From positions 1,009,934-1,073,933 of the forward strand of contig NZ_KQ954244.1 in assembly GCF_001519075.1 (NCBI RefSeq): a stretch of DNA of 64,000 nt. Direction: 5' to 3'. Shown piece after piece: positions 34,368 through 44,422 of the stretch (the stretch's first letter is position 1; every line of letters starts with the position of its first letter). The position numbers and the translations under genes are program-made. The notes below the pieces were generated by a model, which had not been told where the DNA came from, did not search any database, and saw only the letters and a list, made by a program, of their open reading frames with translations. This DNA is from Novosphingobium fuchskuhlense. GTDB lineage: Bacteria > Pseudomonadota > Alphaproteobacteria > Sphingomonadales > Sphingomonadaceae.

Positions 34368-36329
34368 CTAGGCCGCCCGGCTCGATTGCCGCTCCAACAA
34401 CACATCCAGCGCCACTGGCCGCTCGATGAAGTAGCCCTGCGCATAGTGGAAGCCCGCCAGAGTCGCTTCCATCAGCTGCATTTCGGTCTCGATCCCCTCG
34501 AACACGCATTCGAGGTTGAGCGAACGCGTGAGGTTGAAGATCGCGCGCACCAGCCGCCGTCCCTCCGCATCATCCAGCCGCAGTGCGAAGCTGCGGTCGA
34601 TCTTGATGATGTCGATGGGCAGCATGTGCAGCGTGCTGAGGCTGGAATAGCCGGTCCCGAAATCGTCGAGCGCGATCTTTGCCCCGCAGGCGCGCAATTG
34701 CTCCAGCGCGGCACGAGCCGCATCGAAATCGCAGATCAGAGATGTTTCTGTGATCTCGAACACTAGCCGCTGCGCATCAATACCGCTGCGGGCAATCCGT
34801 TCGATCAGCGCGGCCACCGTGCCGGGATCGGTGATATCGGTCGGGGCCAGATTGAATGACAGCCGCTGGTCCGATGGCAGGCGCGCGAAGTCCGTCAGCA
34901 CCCGGTCGAACGCCGCGAGGGTCACAGTGCGGGCCATGCCGAGCCGTTCCGCGGCCGAAAACAGCAACTCCGCCGGTACCGCCCCGATCATCGGCGATTC
35001 CCAGCGCGCCAGCGCTTCCACGCCCACCATGGTCAATGAACGGGTGCGCATGATCGGCTGGTAGACCATCGCCAGCTCGCGCTTCAGGTCTGCACTGTGG
35101 AGGGCCGCTTCCAGCGCCTGCTCGGACCGGATGATGCGCTCCAGTTCCGAGGAAAAACGCACGATGCCTCCGCGCCGCGCCTTCTTGGCATGATAGAGCG
35201 CAAAGTCGGCGCGGTCGAACAGGTCATGCGCCGAAGTCCCTGCCTCGGGCCAGGCGGCCAGCCCGCCCGAGCAACCGACCGAGACGACAATGTCGCCCAG
35301 CGGCACCGCTTGCTGCACGCGCTCGCACAGCCATGCACCCTTCGCTTCGGCCGTTTCCAGTGATCCCTCGATGATCAGCCCGAATTCGTCGCCGCCCAGC
35401 CTCGCGATCACGCAGTCGGGACCGCTTGCTGTCTGCAGGCGCTCGCCGATCACCTGCAGCAGGCGGTCGCCTTCGGCGTGGCCATGGACATCGTTGATCG
35501 GCTTGAAGCGGTCGAGGTCGATCACGCCGATCGTGAAGGGCGACGCCGGTTCGCCGCGTGCAAGCAGCGCATCGAGCCGCGCGAAGAAATAGCGGCGATT
35601 GGGCAGGCCGGTCAGTGGATCGGAATGCGCGAGCCGCGCGTTCTCTTCCGCCAGATGCTGTGCCTGTGCCCGCTCGTGCTGAAGCGCCGCGCGTGAATCT
35701 TCGAGCGCGGTGAACGATCCGAAGGAATCGCGCAGAACCTTGAGCACGACCACGCCGACCATCAGGATGTTGAGCGCCATCGAACCCATGGTCACCGTGC
35801 CGCGCGCCAGGCAATAGGTAAGAAACACGCCCAGCACCGTGTAGCAGACAAGGTGCGCCGCGCGTGGCAGGTAGGTGAGGCAGAAGATGCAACCCATCAC
35901 CGTGATCGCCACGAATACCGTGACATGGCCGTGCTGGTCGCCGGTGCCATATTGGTCAAGCGCAAGCGCCCACGTGACGAACAGGACCGACAGCAGCGTT
36001 GCCATGATCTCGGTCCGCCGCAGTATCCGCCGCGCGCTTTCAAGCGTGACCGCGCCCTCGTCGACCGGCTGCAGCCAATGCATGAGCCGGATCAGGCAGG
36101 CACCGATCAGGATCACTGGAAGTTCAACCGAGAGCCAGCGCGGCGCACTCACGTGATGCGTATAGGCCAGCGCTGCCGCGTTCATCGTCAGGATGAGGTA
36201 CATCGGCGGCATCTGCTGGCGCAGGCGGAGAACCTGTTCAACAGGTAGCGGCCGCCGTCCGGCCGCCTCGCCGGGAAAGCCGTCATGCCCGCCGGGCCGT
36301 TTTTCAGAGGCGTGTGCCTTCAAACCCAT
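34368..36329 (-). CDS. Membrane GGDEF-EAL cyclic-di-GMP protein
   Basis: Inner membrane signalling protein of 653 aa. The N-terminal part has about five hydrophobic helices (roughly 42-195) without a known sensor domain, then a short coiled linker. The diguanylate cyclase domain has an intact GGDEF at 312-316 and no obvious RxxD inhibitory site just upstream. The phosphodiesterase domain has an intact EAL at 438-440, plus NLAPTDI, EITET and DDFGTGYSSLSTLHMLPIDIIKIDRSF (loop 6 and lysine). Both activities could be present. ATG 36329 gives the longest form; M43 is a possible later start. Confidence 0.92.
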   Translation of the reverse strand: MGLKAHASEKRPGGHDGFPGEAAGRRPLPVEQVLRLRQQMPPMYLILTMNAAALAYTHHVSAPRWLSVELPVILIGACLIRLMHWLQPVDEGAVTLESARRILRRTEIMATLLSVLFVTWALALDQYGTGDQHGHVTVFVAITVMGCIFCLTYLPRAAHLVCYTVLGVFLTYCLARGTVTMGSMALNILMVGVVVLKVLRDSFGSFTALEDSRAALQHERAQAQHLAEENARLAHSDPLTGLPNRRYFFARLDALLARGEPASPFTIGVIDLDRFKPINDVHGHAEGDRLLQVIGERLQTASGPDCVIARLGGDEFGLIIEGSLETAEAKGAWLCERVQQAVPLGDIVVSVGCSGGLAAWPEAGTSAHDLFDRADFALYHAKKARRGGIVRFSSELERIIRSEQALEAALHSADLKRELAMVYQPIMRTRSLTMVGVEALARWESPMIGAVPAELLFSAAERLGMARTVTLAAFDRVLTDFARLPSDQRLSFNLAPTDITDPGTVAALIERIARSGIDAQRLVFEITETSLICDFDAARAALEQLRACGAKIALDDFGTGYSSLSTLHMLPIDIIKIDRSFALRLDDAEGRRLVRAIFNLTRSLNLECVFEGIETEMQLMEATLAGFHYAQGYFIERPVALDVLLERQSSRAA

Positions 36330-36464
36330 GGGGCCTTATGGCCTGCCCGGCCTTGTCCCCGCGTTGCCTGCACCCTCCGCGCGAATGCGCCGGGACCCAC
36401 TAGAAAAAACTAACCTTCCCGCCCGCCTCGACACCACAGCGGCGACGGCTTAGGCATACCGGTC

Positions 36465-37133
36465 ATGAAGCTCGTGATCGGCAACCGTTCTTATTCCAGC
36501 TGGTCGCTGCGCGGCTGGCTGGCAGCCCGCCAGTCCGGTCTTGCCTTCGAGACGCAAGTGATCCCGCTCTATGGCGAGGGCTGGGAAGCAACCAAAACTG
36601 CCATTCCCGAGCTGGCCCCCGCGCTAGGCAAGGTGCCGGTGCTCTGGGACAACGATGTCGTGGTGTGGGACAGCTTCGCCATTCTCGAATACCTGGCGGA
36701 CAAGGTGGGACGCGACCGGTACTGGCCCAAAGCGGACGATGCACGCGGCATGGCCCGCGCGATGGTCGCTGAAATGCATGCGGGCTTTGCCGCTATGCGC
36801 GGTGAACTGCCGTTCAACTTGCGCATGGCGCCGACCGCCACGCCGCTCACCCCCGCCGTGCGCGCCGATGTCGAACGCATCCTGACCCTTTGGGCGCAGG
36901 CCCGTGCCCGCTTTGCGCAAGGCGGGCCATTCCTGTTCGGCACTTTCAGCGCGGCGGATATTGTGTTTGCGCCAGTCGTGGTGCGGCTGCGCCAATATGG
37001 GGTGCCGGTGCCGGGCTTCGCCGCGACCTATATGGACGCGGTGTGGGAACACGAATGGCTCGAAGCCTGGCGCGCCGCTGCCGAAGCAGAGCCATGGGCG
37101 ATCCCGCATTTCGATGCGGCGGCAAAGACCTGA
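36465..37133 (+). CDS. Glutathione S-transferase family protein
   Basis: Protein of 222 aa. The N-terminal domain begins VIGNRSYSSWSLRGW, the same serine-rich start as the GST at 26922, and has LGKVPVLWDNDVVVWDSFAILEYLA. The helical C-terminal domain includes GPFLFGTFSAADIVFAPVVVRL. Likely conjugates glutathione to electrophiles or acts as a reductase; substrate unknown. It stands alone; convergent with the cupin gene. Confidence 0.9.
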   Translation: MKLVIGNRSYSSWSLRGWLAARQSGLAFETQVIPLYGEGWEATKTAIPELAPALGKVPVLWDNDVVVWDSFAILEYLADKVGRDRYWPKADDARGMARAMVAEMHAGFAAMRGELPFNLRMAPTATPLTPAVRADVERILTLWAQARARFAQGGPFLFGTFSAADIVFAPVVVRLRQYGVPVPGFAATYMDAVWEHEWLEAWRAAAEAEPWAIPHFDAAAKT

Positions 37134-37148
37134 GATCGGTCCGAATGG

Positions 37149-37613
37149 TCAGCGGATTCTGTCGCTCTCATAGGGCGTGCCGTCCTTGCGGAAATAGCTG
37201 TCGCCGGTGAACATCATGTCGATGTCGGAATAGCCGCCGTTGCCGTCATGATCGCCCGCTGCCGCTGCGATCAGCACGCAGTCCGCAGTTGAAACGTTGC
37301 GCAGGCAGTGCCCATTGCGCTCGCCTGCCGGAAAGCTGGCGCAATCGCCCGCGCGCATCAGATGCACCCCACTATCGTCGACAAGCTCGGCCTCGCCCGA
37401 AAGGATCACGACGAACTCGTCCTCGGCGTCGTGCCAGTGGCGCTGCGATGACCATGCGCCGGGCTTGAGCACGACATGGCTTACCCTGAGGTGCGTCAGC
37501 CCGCTCGCCGGGCCGAGCCGCCGATACCAGCGCCCCTGAACCTGCTCGTCAAACGGGGCAGGATAGCCGGTGCGGTTGGTCTGGGGAATGACATCCATGT
37601 CGAGCCTGGGCAT
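37149..37613 (-). CDS. Cupin domain protein
   Basis: Protein of 154 aa with both cupin motifs: SSQRHWHDAEDEFVVILSGEAELV (metal ligands H, H and E) and RAGDCASFPAGERNGHCLRN (second histidine). The end FTGDSYFRKDGTPY resembles cupins that are fused or linked to sugar or carboxylate metabolism. Function unknown. The start is ATG 37613 (MPRLDMDV); the frame upstream is dapE shadow. It is divergent from dapE with a 44-base gap. Confidence 0.82.
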   Translation of the reverse strand: MPRLDMDVIPQTNRTGYPAPFDEQVQGRWYRRLGPASGLTHLRVSHVVLKPGAWSSQRHWHDAEDEFVVILSGEAELVDDSGVHLMRAGDCASFPAGERNGHCLRNVSTADCVLIAAAAGDHDGNGGYSDIDMMFTGDSYFRKDGTPYESDRIR

Positions 37614-37657
37614 TCGGGGTCCTTTCTTCGTCGCAGTCTCTGGTCTAACGCGGCTCC

Positions 37658-38803
37658 ATGTCCATGCCCAGCGATGTCCTTGCCCGCACGTCCGCACTGA
37701 TCGAGGCGCCCAGTGTCACCCCTGCCACCGGCGCAGTGTTTGATGATCTGGAGTCCATGCTCGCACCACTCGGCTTTGCCGTTCACCGCTTCATTGCAGG
37801 GGAGCCGCCTGAAGGCCCGGTTGAGAACCTGTTCGCGATCCGTCAGGGCCCGCCAGGCAGCCGCCACTTCGCCTTTGCCGGGCACCTTGATGTCGTGCCG
37901 CCGGGCGAGGGCTGGTCGAGCCCGCCGTTTGCCGCCGAGGTGCGGGAGCTTCCCGGCGGGAGGGTGCTTTACGGGCGCGGCGCTGTCGACATGAAGGGCG
38001 CGATTGCGGCTATGGTCTGCGCTGTGGAGCAGATCCCCGTCGAGGCCGGAACGGTGAGCTTCATCATCACCGGCGATGAGGAGGGCCCCGCCAAGTACGG
38101 GACGGTGCCGCTGATCGCGCATATCCGCGATCTGGGCGAAGTGCCGGACTTCTGCCTGGTGGGCGAGCCGACTTCGGTGCACCGGCTGGGCGATATGGTG
38201 AAGATAGGGCGCCGCGGCTCGGTCAATATCTGGCTGACGGCCAAGGGCGCGCAGGGCCATGTCGCCTATCCGCACCTTGCCGACAATCCGATCCCGCGCC
38301 TTGTCGCGCTGCTCGCGGAACTCGATGCGCTGGTGCTCGACGAGGGGAGCGCGTGGTTCCAGCCCTCGAACCTCGAGATCACCGATCTCGAAGTCGGCAA
38401 CCGCGCCACCAATGTGATCCCGGCGGAAGCCCGCGCGCGGCTTTCGATCCGCTACAACGATCACCACACCGGGCAGGCGCTGGTTGACCGCGTCACAGAG
38501 ATCGCGGCCAGGCACCGCACCGAAGTGCGCGCGACCCTGCACGGCGAGGCCTTCATCACGCTCCCCGGCGCGCAGTCCGCACTGGTTGCAGCGGCGGTCG
38601 AGGCCGAAACCGGCATCAATCCCGAACTCTCAACTACTGGCGGCACGTCCGACGCCCGCTTCCTTCGCGCGCTGTGCCCGGTGATCGAGTTCGGCCTCAC
38701 CAACGCGACGATGCACAAGACCGACGAGGCGGTGGCGGTGGAGGACCTCGAAGTCCTCGTGCGCATTTATCGCCGCATCGCCGAAGCGGCATTGCGAAGT
38801 TAG
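37658..38803 (+). CDS. dapE: Succinyl-diaminopimelate desuccinylase
   Basis: Zinc enzyme of 381 aa (M20 peptidase family) in the succinylase route to diaminopimelate and lysine. Candidate metal and catalytic residues are H76 and D78 (AGHLDVVP), D111 (GRGAVDMKGA), E141/E142 (TGDEEGPAKYGT), E170 (VGEPTS) and the late histidine in NATMHKTDE. The dimerisation/lid domain (about 185-300) has GRRGSVNIWLTAKGAQGHVAYPHLADNP. It probably leads a small unit with the lipoprotein gene that follows 5 bases later. Confidence 0.96.
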   Translation: MSMPSDVLARTSALIEAPSVTPATGAVFDDLESMLAPLGFAVHRFIAGEPPEGPVENLFAIRQGPPGSRHFAFAGHLDVVPPGEGWSSPPFAAEVRELPGGRVLYGRGAVDMKGAIAAMVCAVEQIPVEAGTVSFIITGDEEGPAKYGTVPLIAHIRDLGEVPDFCLVGEPTSVHRLGDMVKIGRRGSVNIWLTAKGAQGHVAYPHLADNPIPRLVALLAELDALVLDEGSAWFQPSNLEITDLEVGNRATNVIPAEARARLSIRYNDHHTGQALVDRVTEIAARHRTEVRATLHGEAFITLPGAQSALVAAAVEAETGINPELSTTGGTSDARFLRALCPVIEFGLTNATMHKTDEAVAVEDLEVLVRIYRRIAEAALRS

Positions 38804-38808
38804 CGGGC

Positions 38809-39495
38809 GTGAAAGTGGCCCGATACCTGATCCTCATGGCGCTGGGCCTGCTGGCTGCCTGCGATGGCAAGGTCGATGCCGTGCGCTACCGCTTGACGGT
38901 GATGGTGCAGACCCCCGAAGGCGTGCGCACCGGCTCGGGCGTGATCGAGACCGGCGTTCAAAAGCTGGCTGTGGGTACAGGGTTCGAAGGCATCGACTTT
39001 CCGCTCAAGGGCGAGGCTGTTGCGGTAGACCTACCCGACAGCAGAGTGCTTGTGGCACTACTTGCCGGGGCGCAGAATCCGTACGCCGGCACCAAAGACT
39101 ACTTTCGAGACGTTTTTGCGAACGCCATGAGGCACGGCGCGGCTTCCACGCCGCCGCTGCCGAGGCAGTTTGGCGGTTGGGAAACGGCCGAAGCGCACGC
39201 GGCCCTGCGTGGCATCAGGCCACGGCTGACCCTGCCGGTCGAGGACTATCCACTGCTCGTCACGTTTGGTGATCCGGCCGACCCGAGAACCGTTCGCCGG
39301 GTCGCGCCCGATGATTTCACCTCTGCCTTCGGCCCGGGCTACGCGCTGCGTTCGATCACCCTCACGGTTACGGACGAACCTGTTTCGCGCGTGCTGGTGA
39401 AGCGGCTGCCGTGGGTGCCTGAGGCTAACAAGCGGGTGAATGCGGACGCAGGGCTCGGGGCGGGCGATTTCCAGCCGCTGTTCACGGCAGACTGA
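38809..39495 (+). CDS. Hypothetical lipoprotein
   Basis: Protein of 228 aa with a short basic start, a hydrophobic stretch and lipobox LLAAC (Cys18). The mature part starts with a beta-rich YRLTVMVQTPEGVRTGSGVIE block; I have the impression of similar proteins in other sphingomonads but do not know a function. GTG 38809 is chosen because it gives the signal peptide; GTG 38815 is possible. It follows dapE by 5 bases, so the two are likely co-transcribed. Confidence 0.72.
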   Translation: MKVARYLILMALGLLAACDGKVDAVRYRLTVMVQTPEGVRTGSGVIETGVQKLAVGTGFEGIDFPLKGEAVAVDLPDSRVLVALLAGAQNPYAGTKDYFRDVFANAMRHGAASTPPLPRQFGGWETAEAHAALRGIRPRLTLPVEDYPLLVTFGDPADPRTVRRVAPDDFTSAFGPGYALRSITLTVTDEPVSRVLVKRLPWVPEANKRVNADAGLGAGDFQPLFTAD

Positions 39496-39505
39496 CGCAG
39501 CTGCG

Positions 39506-40093
39506 TTACCGCGCTTTCCTCAGCACGATATAGACCGCGCCGTCGCCGCCATGGCGCGGCTGGGCTGGTCGCACCGAGGCGATGCGCCCCGCTTGCGGGC
39601 TTGCGGCCAGCCAGTCAAGCAGTCTGGCACGGATCGCACCGCGCTTGTCGCCCGGTTCCAGGTGGTTGGGTAGCCCGTTTTCCGCCACCGGGCGGTGCTT
39701 GCCCGCGATCAGCAGGATCACCCGTGCGCCCATCGCCAGGGCCTGCTCGATCCCGCCGTTCAGTCGGCTGTGCGCCAAGGCGATGGAAAGACCGTGAAGG
39801 TCGATTGTCACATCGGGCTGGAGCGGTCCGCGCGTCAGCTTGCGCTCCCAGCTCGAATCGAGCCCGCCAGCGGTGAGGGGACGCACCGGGGTGGCCGCCG
39901 CCACCGGCTCCGAGCGCGGCGGGGGCACGCGGCCTTTGACGCGCTTGGGCGGCAGGGGCGGCGGCTCGTTCTGCGCCGCAGTTGATGCGATGGCAGGCAC
40001 GGGACGTTTGGGATGGATCGGGGTTACCGTCGCTGCGACCCGCCGCCACAAGGCGGCTTCCTCGGGGCTCAGCCCTCGTGGGGGCGCTCTCAT
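39506..40093 (-). CDS. Smr domain protein
   Basis: Protein of 195 aa: a proline- and arginine-rich N-terminal half, then a Smr domain with TIDLHGLSIALAHSRLNGGI, ILLIAGKHRP and RHGGDGAVYIVLRK. Smr domains act as nucleases in RNA quality control or DNA processing. Its ATG overlaps the mltA stop (ATGA). Last gene of the Tim44-like-mltA-Smr unit. Confidence 0.9.
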   Translation of the reverse strand: MRAPPRGLSPEEAALWRRVAATVTPIHPKRPVPAIASTAAQNEPPPLPPKRVKGRVPPPRSEPVAAATPVRPLTAGGLDSSWERKLTRGPLQPDVTIDLHGLSIALAHSRLNGGIEQALAMGARVILLIAGKHRPVAENGLPNHLEPGDKRGAIRARLLDWLAASPQAGRIASVRPAQPRHGGDGAVYIVLRKAR

Positions 40094-41289
40094 TGCCTGC
40101 CCAGGCGGGCCAGAGTGCCCTTTGGCAGCAGGATCAGCGCTTGCCCCTGCGCACGCATGCCGCCGGCGATGGCGCGCGCTTGATCGCCCGCACCCCAGAA
40201 GCTGTCGAACCGGTTGGGCCCCTTGATCGCCCCGCCGGTATCCTGCGCCACCCAGAGCCCGCTGATGCCGCCATCACCCTGCAGCCAGACGGGCGCGCCC
40301 AGCGGCACGAAGGCCGGGTCGGCCGCCAGTGTGGTGCGCGGGGCAATCGGCACGCCCAGCGCGCCCACCGTGTCCTGCCCCGTCCGCTCGCGGAAGAACA
40401 CATAGCTCTGGTTCTGCCGCATCAGCGCGGCCCCTTCGGCCGGATGCTCGTGAATATAACGCAGAATGCCCTGCATCGAGCCGGGATACTGCCCCGGCCC
40501 GCTGCCGATCAGCCCCTGCGCGCGCATCACGCTGCCGATGCCGGTATACTGGTACCCGTTCTGCCCGGCAAAGCCGAGCCGCAGCACGGTGCCGTCCGGC
40601 GCGCGCAGGCGGCCCGAACCCTGCACTTGCAGGAAGAACAGTTCGGCCCGGTCCGCCACCCAGGCAATCTCCAGCCCCTTGCCTGCCAGTGCGCCGTTCT
40701 CGATTGCGGCGCGATCGAAATAGGGCACGAAGCGCCCGGTCTCGTCATAGCGGCCAAGCGGCATCGTGCCATCGGGCTGCGGCGGCGCGTCGCCGGGGCG
40801 GGCGCGGACAAGATCGGGCGGCAGGGCGAAGACCGGCACGTCAAAGCCCGGCTGGCGGGTACGCACGCCGGCGATCTCGGGCTCATAGTAGCCGGTGACC
40901 AGCGCCTCGCCGCGCGCCACGGTTGCGGTCTCGAAATAGCGGGTGAAGAAGCCTCTGGCGTCCTCCGCCGGCCATGCAGCGGCGGCCGCGCAGGCCGGGG
41001 CCCAGTCTTCCGGCCGGGTGAGGCCGCTCGTATCGCTGCGCCGGATCAGGCGCGGACAACTTGCGGCAAAGGCACTCAGGGCGGTGCGGGCATTGCTCTC
41101 GCTGAAGCCGAGGCCTGCTGCCATGGGGCCCGGGCGCGTGCCGATCAGGGCCGCATTGGGCGCCCGGGGCGGCACCGGTGGCACCGGGGCGCCTTCTGGA
41201 ATGAGCGGAATGCAGCCCGAAAGCAGCGCGGGTGCCAGCACGGCGAGCCAGGCCGGCGCACCGGCCCGTCGTGCCCGCCTTACCGTCAC
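40090..41289 (-). CDS. mltA: Membrane-bound lytic murein transglycosylase A
   Basis: Outer membrane lipoprotein of 399 aa (lipobox LLSGC, Cys26) that cleaves the glycan chains of peptidoglycan to 1,6-anhydro products. The MltA domain (VTGYYEPEI, VQGSGRL, GQNGYQYTGIG) is followed by the 3D domain with AQDTGGAIKGPNRFDSFWG, which holds the catalytic aspartate. GTG 41289 follows the Tim44-like gene stop by 5 bases. Confidence 0.95.
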   Translation of the reverse strand: MTVRRARRAGAPAWLAVLAPALLSGCIPLIPEGAPVPPVPPRAPNAALIGTRPGPMAAGLGFSESNARTALSAFAASCPRLIRRSDTSGLTRPEDWAPACAAAAAWPAEDARGFFTRYFETATVARGEALVTGYYEPEIAGVRTRQPGFDVPVFALPPDLVRARPGDAPPQPDGTMPLGRYDETGRFVPYFDRAAIENGALAGKGLEIAWVADRAELFFLQVQGSGRLRAPDGTVLRLGFAGQNGYQYTGIGSVMRAQGLIGSGPGQYPGSMQGILRYIHEHPAEGAALMRQNQSYVFFRERTGQDTVGALGVPIAPRTTLAADPAFVPLGAPVWLQGDGGISGLWVAQDTGGAIKGPNRFDSFWGAGDQARAIAGGMRAQGQALILLPKGTLARLGRQ

Positions 41290-41294
41290 GGTGA

Positions 41295-41969
41295 TCAGCC
41301 CTCGTCGGTCTCGTCGACGACCCAGTCCGGATCGCGCGCGGTGAGATCGCGCGAGAAGGTCCAGACGTCGCGGGTCTCGATCGCATCGTCGAGCGAGCCT
41401 GCCACCACGGCGCCGCTGGCATCACGGGTGACCGAGGCGACATCGGCGACGAAGCTGACGGTGATGCGGGCCCGCGGCGCGGTGTAGCTCGCATCGACGA
41501 TACGCGCTTCCTCGATGCGGATCAGCTTTGCCGTGATTGCCTCGCCAGCAGCAGCGCGCGCGTCGATGGCTTCGGCAAAGCCGGCATAGACGTCGCTGTC
41601 GCACAGCTGCGAAAGGTCTTCCTTGTCGCCGCGCCAGAAGGCCTCAAGCACCATGCCATAGGCACCGCGCGCGCCGGCCAGGAACTGGCCGACATCGAAC
41701 CGGCGGTCCGCGCCAATGATCGCCCGTACGCCGGCTTCGGCGCGGGAATCGAGTTGGCTATCCTGCGGCAGAGGCAGCGCGCGGGGAGCAGTCGCGGTCT
41801 TTTCGGGCAGACGCGGCGGCAGGCTGCGCGGCGTGCTGGCGGGATCGGGCTGCTCTACCCGGCGACGCAGTGGCTCCTCGTTCTGTTCGGGCCGGCGGCC
41901 GAGCACGGCATAGAGTCGCAGGCCCAGGAATGCTGCGATCATCGCGAGAATCACAATTTCAACAATCAC
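41295..41969 (-). CDS. Tim44/TimA family adaptor protein
   Basis: Protein of 224 aa with one N-terminal membrane helix (about 2-22), a proline-rich linker and a C-terminal Tim44-like NTF2-fold domain (FLAGARGAYGMVLEAFWRGDKEDLSQL onward). Alphaproteobacterial TimA is related to the mitochondrial import motor subunit Tim44 and has been linked to membrane/protein quality functions. The start is GTG 41969 (MIVEIVIL). It faces secB across 284 bases, a common arrangement in this group. Confidence 0.88.
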   Translation of the reverse strand: MIVEIVILAMIAAFLGLRLYAVLGRRPEQNEEPLRRRVEQPDPASTPRSLPPRLPEKTATAPRALPLPQDSQLDSRAEAGVRAIIGADRRFDVGQFLAGARGAYGMVLEAFWRGDKEDLSQLCDSDVYAGFAEAIDARAAAGEAITAKLIRIEEARIVDASYTAPRARITVSFVADVASVTRDASGAVVAGSLDDAIETRDVWTFSRDLTARDPDWVVDETDEG

Positions 41970-42253
41970 AAGGCCACATCCTGCTCAATCGGGCGGCATC
42001 GGGGCTGCGGTGTCCCGGTCGCTGCCAAGTCATCATCGTGCCCTATGTGGTTACGAAATACAAATGAACAACGCGTGGATGGCACCCGGTTTGGGTTCCG
42101 GAGACGGATTTTCGCCTGCCTATTGGTGCACTGCCCGCCACCGGGGCCCGGCCGCACTGCTACGCAAGCGCGATTGCCCCATTCCCCGGCAGATGCTAGG
42201 CGCGCGCCAATCCGAACCGACCCGTTCCAACCCATCCGCATGAAAGCACCATC

Positions 42254-42793
42254 ATGGCCGAAGAAGGCGATATCATCACCCCGCTCGATCTCGATGCAGC
42301 CCCTGGCGCAGACGGCCCTGCCCCCAACGGCGAGGATACCAGCCCCGCGATCGGCCTGATCTCGCAATACATCAAGGATCTCTCGGTCGAGAACCCCAAC
42401 GCGCCGGAGAGCTTCAGCTGGGCCGAAGCGCCCGAGGTCTCGGTCGATTTCAACATCGGCGCGCGCCCGGTCGGGCCCGATCTCCACGAGATCGAAATGA
42501 AGATCACCGCCACCTCGCGCGCGCCGCAAGGTATCGTGATGGCGATCGAGCTGGTCTACGGCGCGCTGATCGGCATGCGCAATGTGACCGAAGACATGGC
42601 GCACCCGTTCCTCTTCGCCGAAGGTCCGCGCCTCGTGTTCCCGTTTGCCCGCCGCATCATCGCCGACGCCTCGCGCGATGCCGGCTTTGCGCCGCTGCTG
42701 CTCGAACCGATCGATTTCAACGGCCTCTACCTTGCCCAGCTGCAGCAGCAACAGGCCGAGCAGCTGGCCGCCGGCACGGCCGGGCAGGCCTGA
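42254..42793 (+). CDS. secB: Protein-export chaperone SecB
   Basis: Protein of 179 aa, a tetrameric cytosolic chaperone that keeps preproteins unfolded and hands them to SecA. Conserved strands are YIKDLSVENPNAPESF, VDFNIGARPVGPDLHEIEMKITATS and the C-terminal PLLLEPIDFNGLYLAQL block. The N-terminal 30 residues are acidic and longer than in E. coli. It precedes murJ by 43 bases. Confidence 0.96.
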   Translation: MAEEGDIITPLDLDAAPGADGPAPNGEDTSPAIGLISQYIKDLSVENPNAPESFSWAEAPEVSVDFNIGARPVGPDLHEIEMKITATSRAPQGIVMAIELVYGALIGMRNVTEDMAHPFLFAEGPRLVFPFARRIIADASRDAGFAPLLLEPIDFNGLYLAQLQQQQAEQLAAGTAGQA

Positions 42794-42836
42794 TCCGGGG
42801 CACGGTCATGGCATTCCGCGCCATGAAGCCGCGGCC

Positions 42837-44414
42837 ATGAACCTTTTGAAGGCGACCGGCACGATTGGCGGGCTCACGCTCGCCAGCCGTGTTCTGGGCC
42901 TGGTGCGCGACAGCCTGTTCGCCCGCTATGTCGGGGCAGGCTTTGCGTCCGATGCGTTCCTCGTCGCCTTCCGCCTGCCCAACATGTTCCGCGCCCTCTT
43001 TGCCGAGGGCGCGTTCGCCTCGGCCTTCATTCCGATGTTCAACCGCAAGGTGGGCGATCCCGAAGGGCAGGGCTTGCCCGACGGGCTCGATTTCGCCGAG
43101 CGCGCGCTTGCCGTGCTGCTGCCGGTGCTGATCGTGATGACAGTGCTGCTCGAGGTCTTGGCCTGGCCCGTCACGCTGGTTCTGTCAGGCCAGTTCAACG
43201 GCGTCAGCGCCGATCAGTTCGCCTTCGCGGTCTCGCTCTCGCGCATGACGATCCCCTATCTCATGCTCATCAGCCTCGTTTCGCTGTGCGGGGGCATCCT
43301 CAATTCGCTCCACAAGTTCTGGGTCAACGCGGCCGCGCCGATCCTGCTGAACCTGACGCTGATCGCGGCCCTGCTGCTGTTCCATTCGGCTGATCCGATG
43401 GTCACCGCGCGCAATCAGGCCATCGGCGTTTCGGTTTCGGGCGCGCTCCAGCTCGCGTGGCTGGTCTGGGCCTGCCGCCGCGCCGGGGTCAGCCTGCGCC
43501 TGCGCCTGCCGCGCCTCGATGCCGACGTGAAGCGGCTGATGGCGCTGATCTGGCCTGCCGCTGCCGGGGCCGGTGCCGTGCAGATCAACCTCGTCATTTC
43601 CACCGCACTCGCGGCCTCGCTCCTCGCGCATGGCTCGGTGACCTACATCTACATGGCGGACCGGCTGAACCAGCTCCCGCTGGGCCTCATCGGCATCGGG
43701 CTTGGCACGGTGCTGCTGCCCACGATCTCGCGCCAGCTCGGCGGTGGGGATGAAGCGGCCGCGATGGAGACCCAGAACCGCGGGCTCGAACTCGCCCTGT
43801 TGCTTACGCTTCCCGCCACCGTTGCGCTCGTGCTCTGCGGCGAACCCATCGCGGCCGCACTGTTCGGCTATGGGCGCTTCACGCCGCAGGACGCGCACTT
43901 CACCGCGCAGGCGCTCGCCGCCTTTTCGATCGGCCTGCCCAGCTACATCCTCGTGAAAGTGCTCACGCCGGGCTATTATGCGCGGCAGGATACCGTCACC
44001 CCGGTGCGCTATGCCACGATCTCGATGGGGGTGAACCTTGTCCTCAATCTGGCGCTGATCCTGCCGCTGCAGCATGCCGGGCCGCCGCTCGCGACGGCCA
44101 TTGCCTCCACCGTCAACGTGGCGATGCTCTACCGCACCCTCGTGGCGCGCGGGCAGTTCACCACCGATGCGCGCCTGCGCCGCCGCGTCCCCCGCCTTGC
44201 GCTTGCCGCGCTGGCCATGGGCGCCGTGCTCTGGGCCGGGCAGGGCCTTCTCATGCCCTATGTCCACGGCACGTGGCTCGTACGCTTCCTGACGCTCGCG
44301 GTGCTGGTCTCGGCGGGCGGGCTCGTCTATGGGCTTGCCGCCATCCTGCTTGGCGCCTTCTCGAAGGCCGATCTTCAGCTTCTCCTGCGCCGCAAGCGCG
44401 CCCCATCAGAGTGA
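42837..44414 (+). CDS. murJ: Lipid II flippase MurJ
   Basis: Inner membrane protein of 525 aa with about 14 helices of the MOP superfamily, which flips lipid II for peptidoglycan synthesis. The MurJ blocks [40 protein letters not shown] and [24 protein letters not shown] are present, with the conserved arginines. ATG 42837 is the family start; the upstream frame is secB shadow. Its stop overlaps a GTG that could be an alternative trpS start. Confidence 0.96.
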   Translation: MNLLKATGTIGGLTLASRVLGLVRDSLFARYVGAGFASDAFLVAFRLPNMFRALFAEGAFASAFIPMFNRKVGDPEGQGLPDGLDFAERALAVLLPVLIVMTVLLEVLAWPVTLVLSGQFNGVSADQFAFAVSLSRMTIPYLMLISLVSLCGGILNSLHKFWVNAAAPILLNLTLIAALLLFHSADPMVTARNQAIGVSVSGALQLAWLVWACRRAGVSLRLRLPRLDADVKRLMALIWPAAAGAGAVQINLVISTALAASLLAHGSVTYIYMADRLNQLPLGLIGIGLGTVLLPTISRQLGGGDEAAAMETQNRGLELALLLTLPATVALVLCGEPIAAALFGYGRFTPQDAHFTAQALAAFSIGLPSYILVKVLTPGYYARQDTVTPVRYATISMGVNLVLNLALILPLQHAGPPLATAIASTVNVAMLYRTLVARGQFTTDARLRRRVPRLALAALAMGAVLWAGQGLLMPYVHGTWLVRFLTLAVLVSAGGLVYGLAAILLGAFSKADLQLLLRRKRAPSE

Positions 44415-44422
44415 ACCCGTCC

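Noticed and set aside
26922-37133. Two GST genes with nearly the same N-terminal motif as a recent duplication
   Set aside because: They share NRxYSSWSLRxW but differ widely elsewhere, so they are old family members rather than a recent repeat.
42064-42243. Short frame MNNAWMAP... between the Tim44-like gene and secB
   Set aside because: No ribosome-binding site, no hydrophobic or domain pattern; the region is better read as a divergent promoter.
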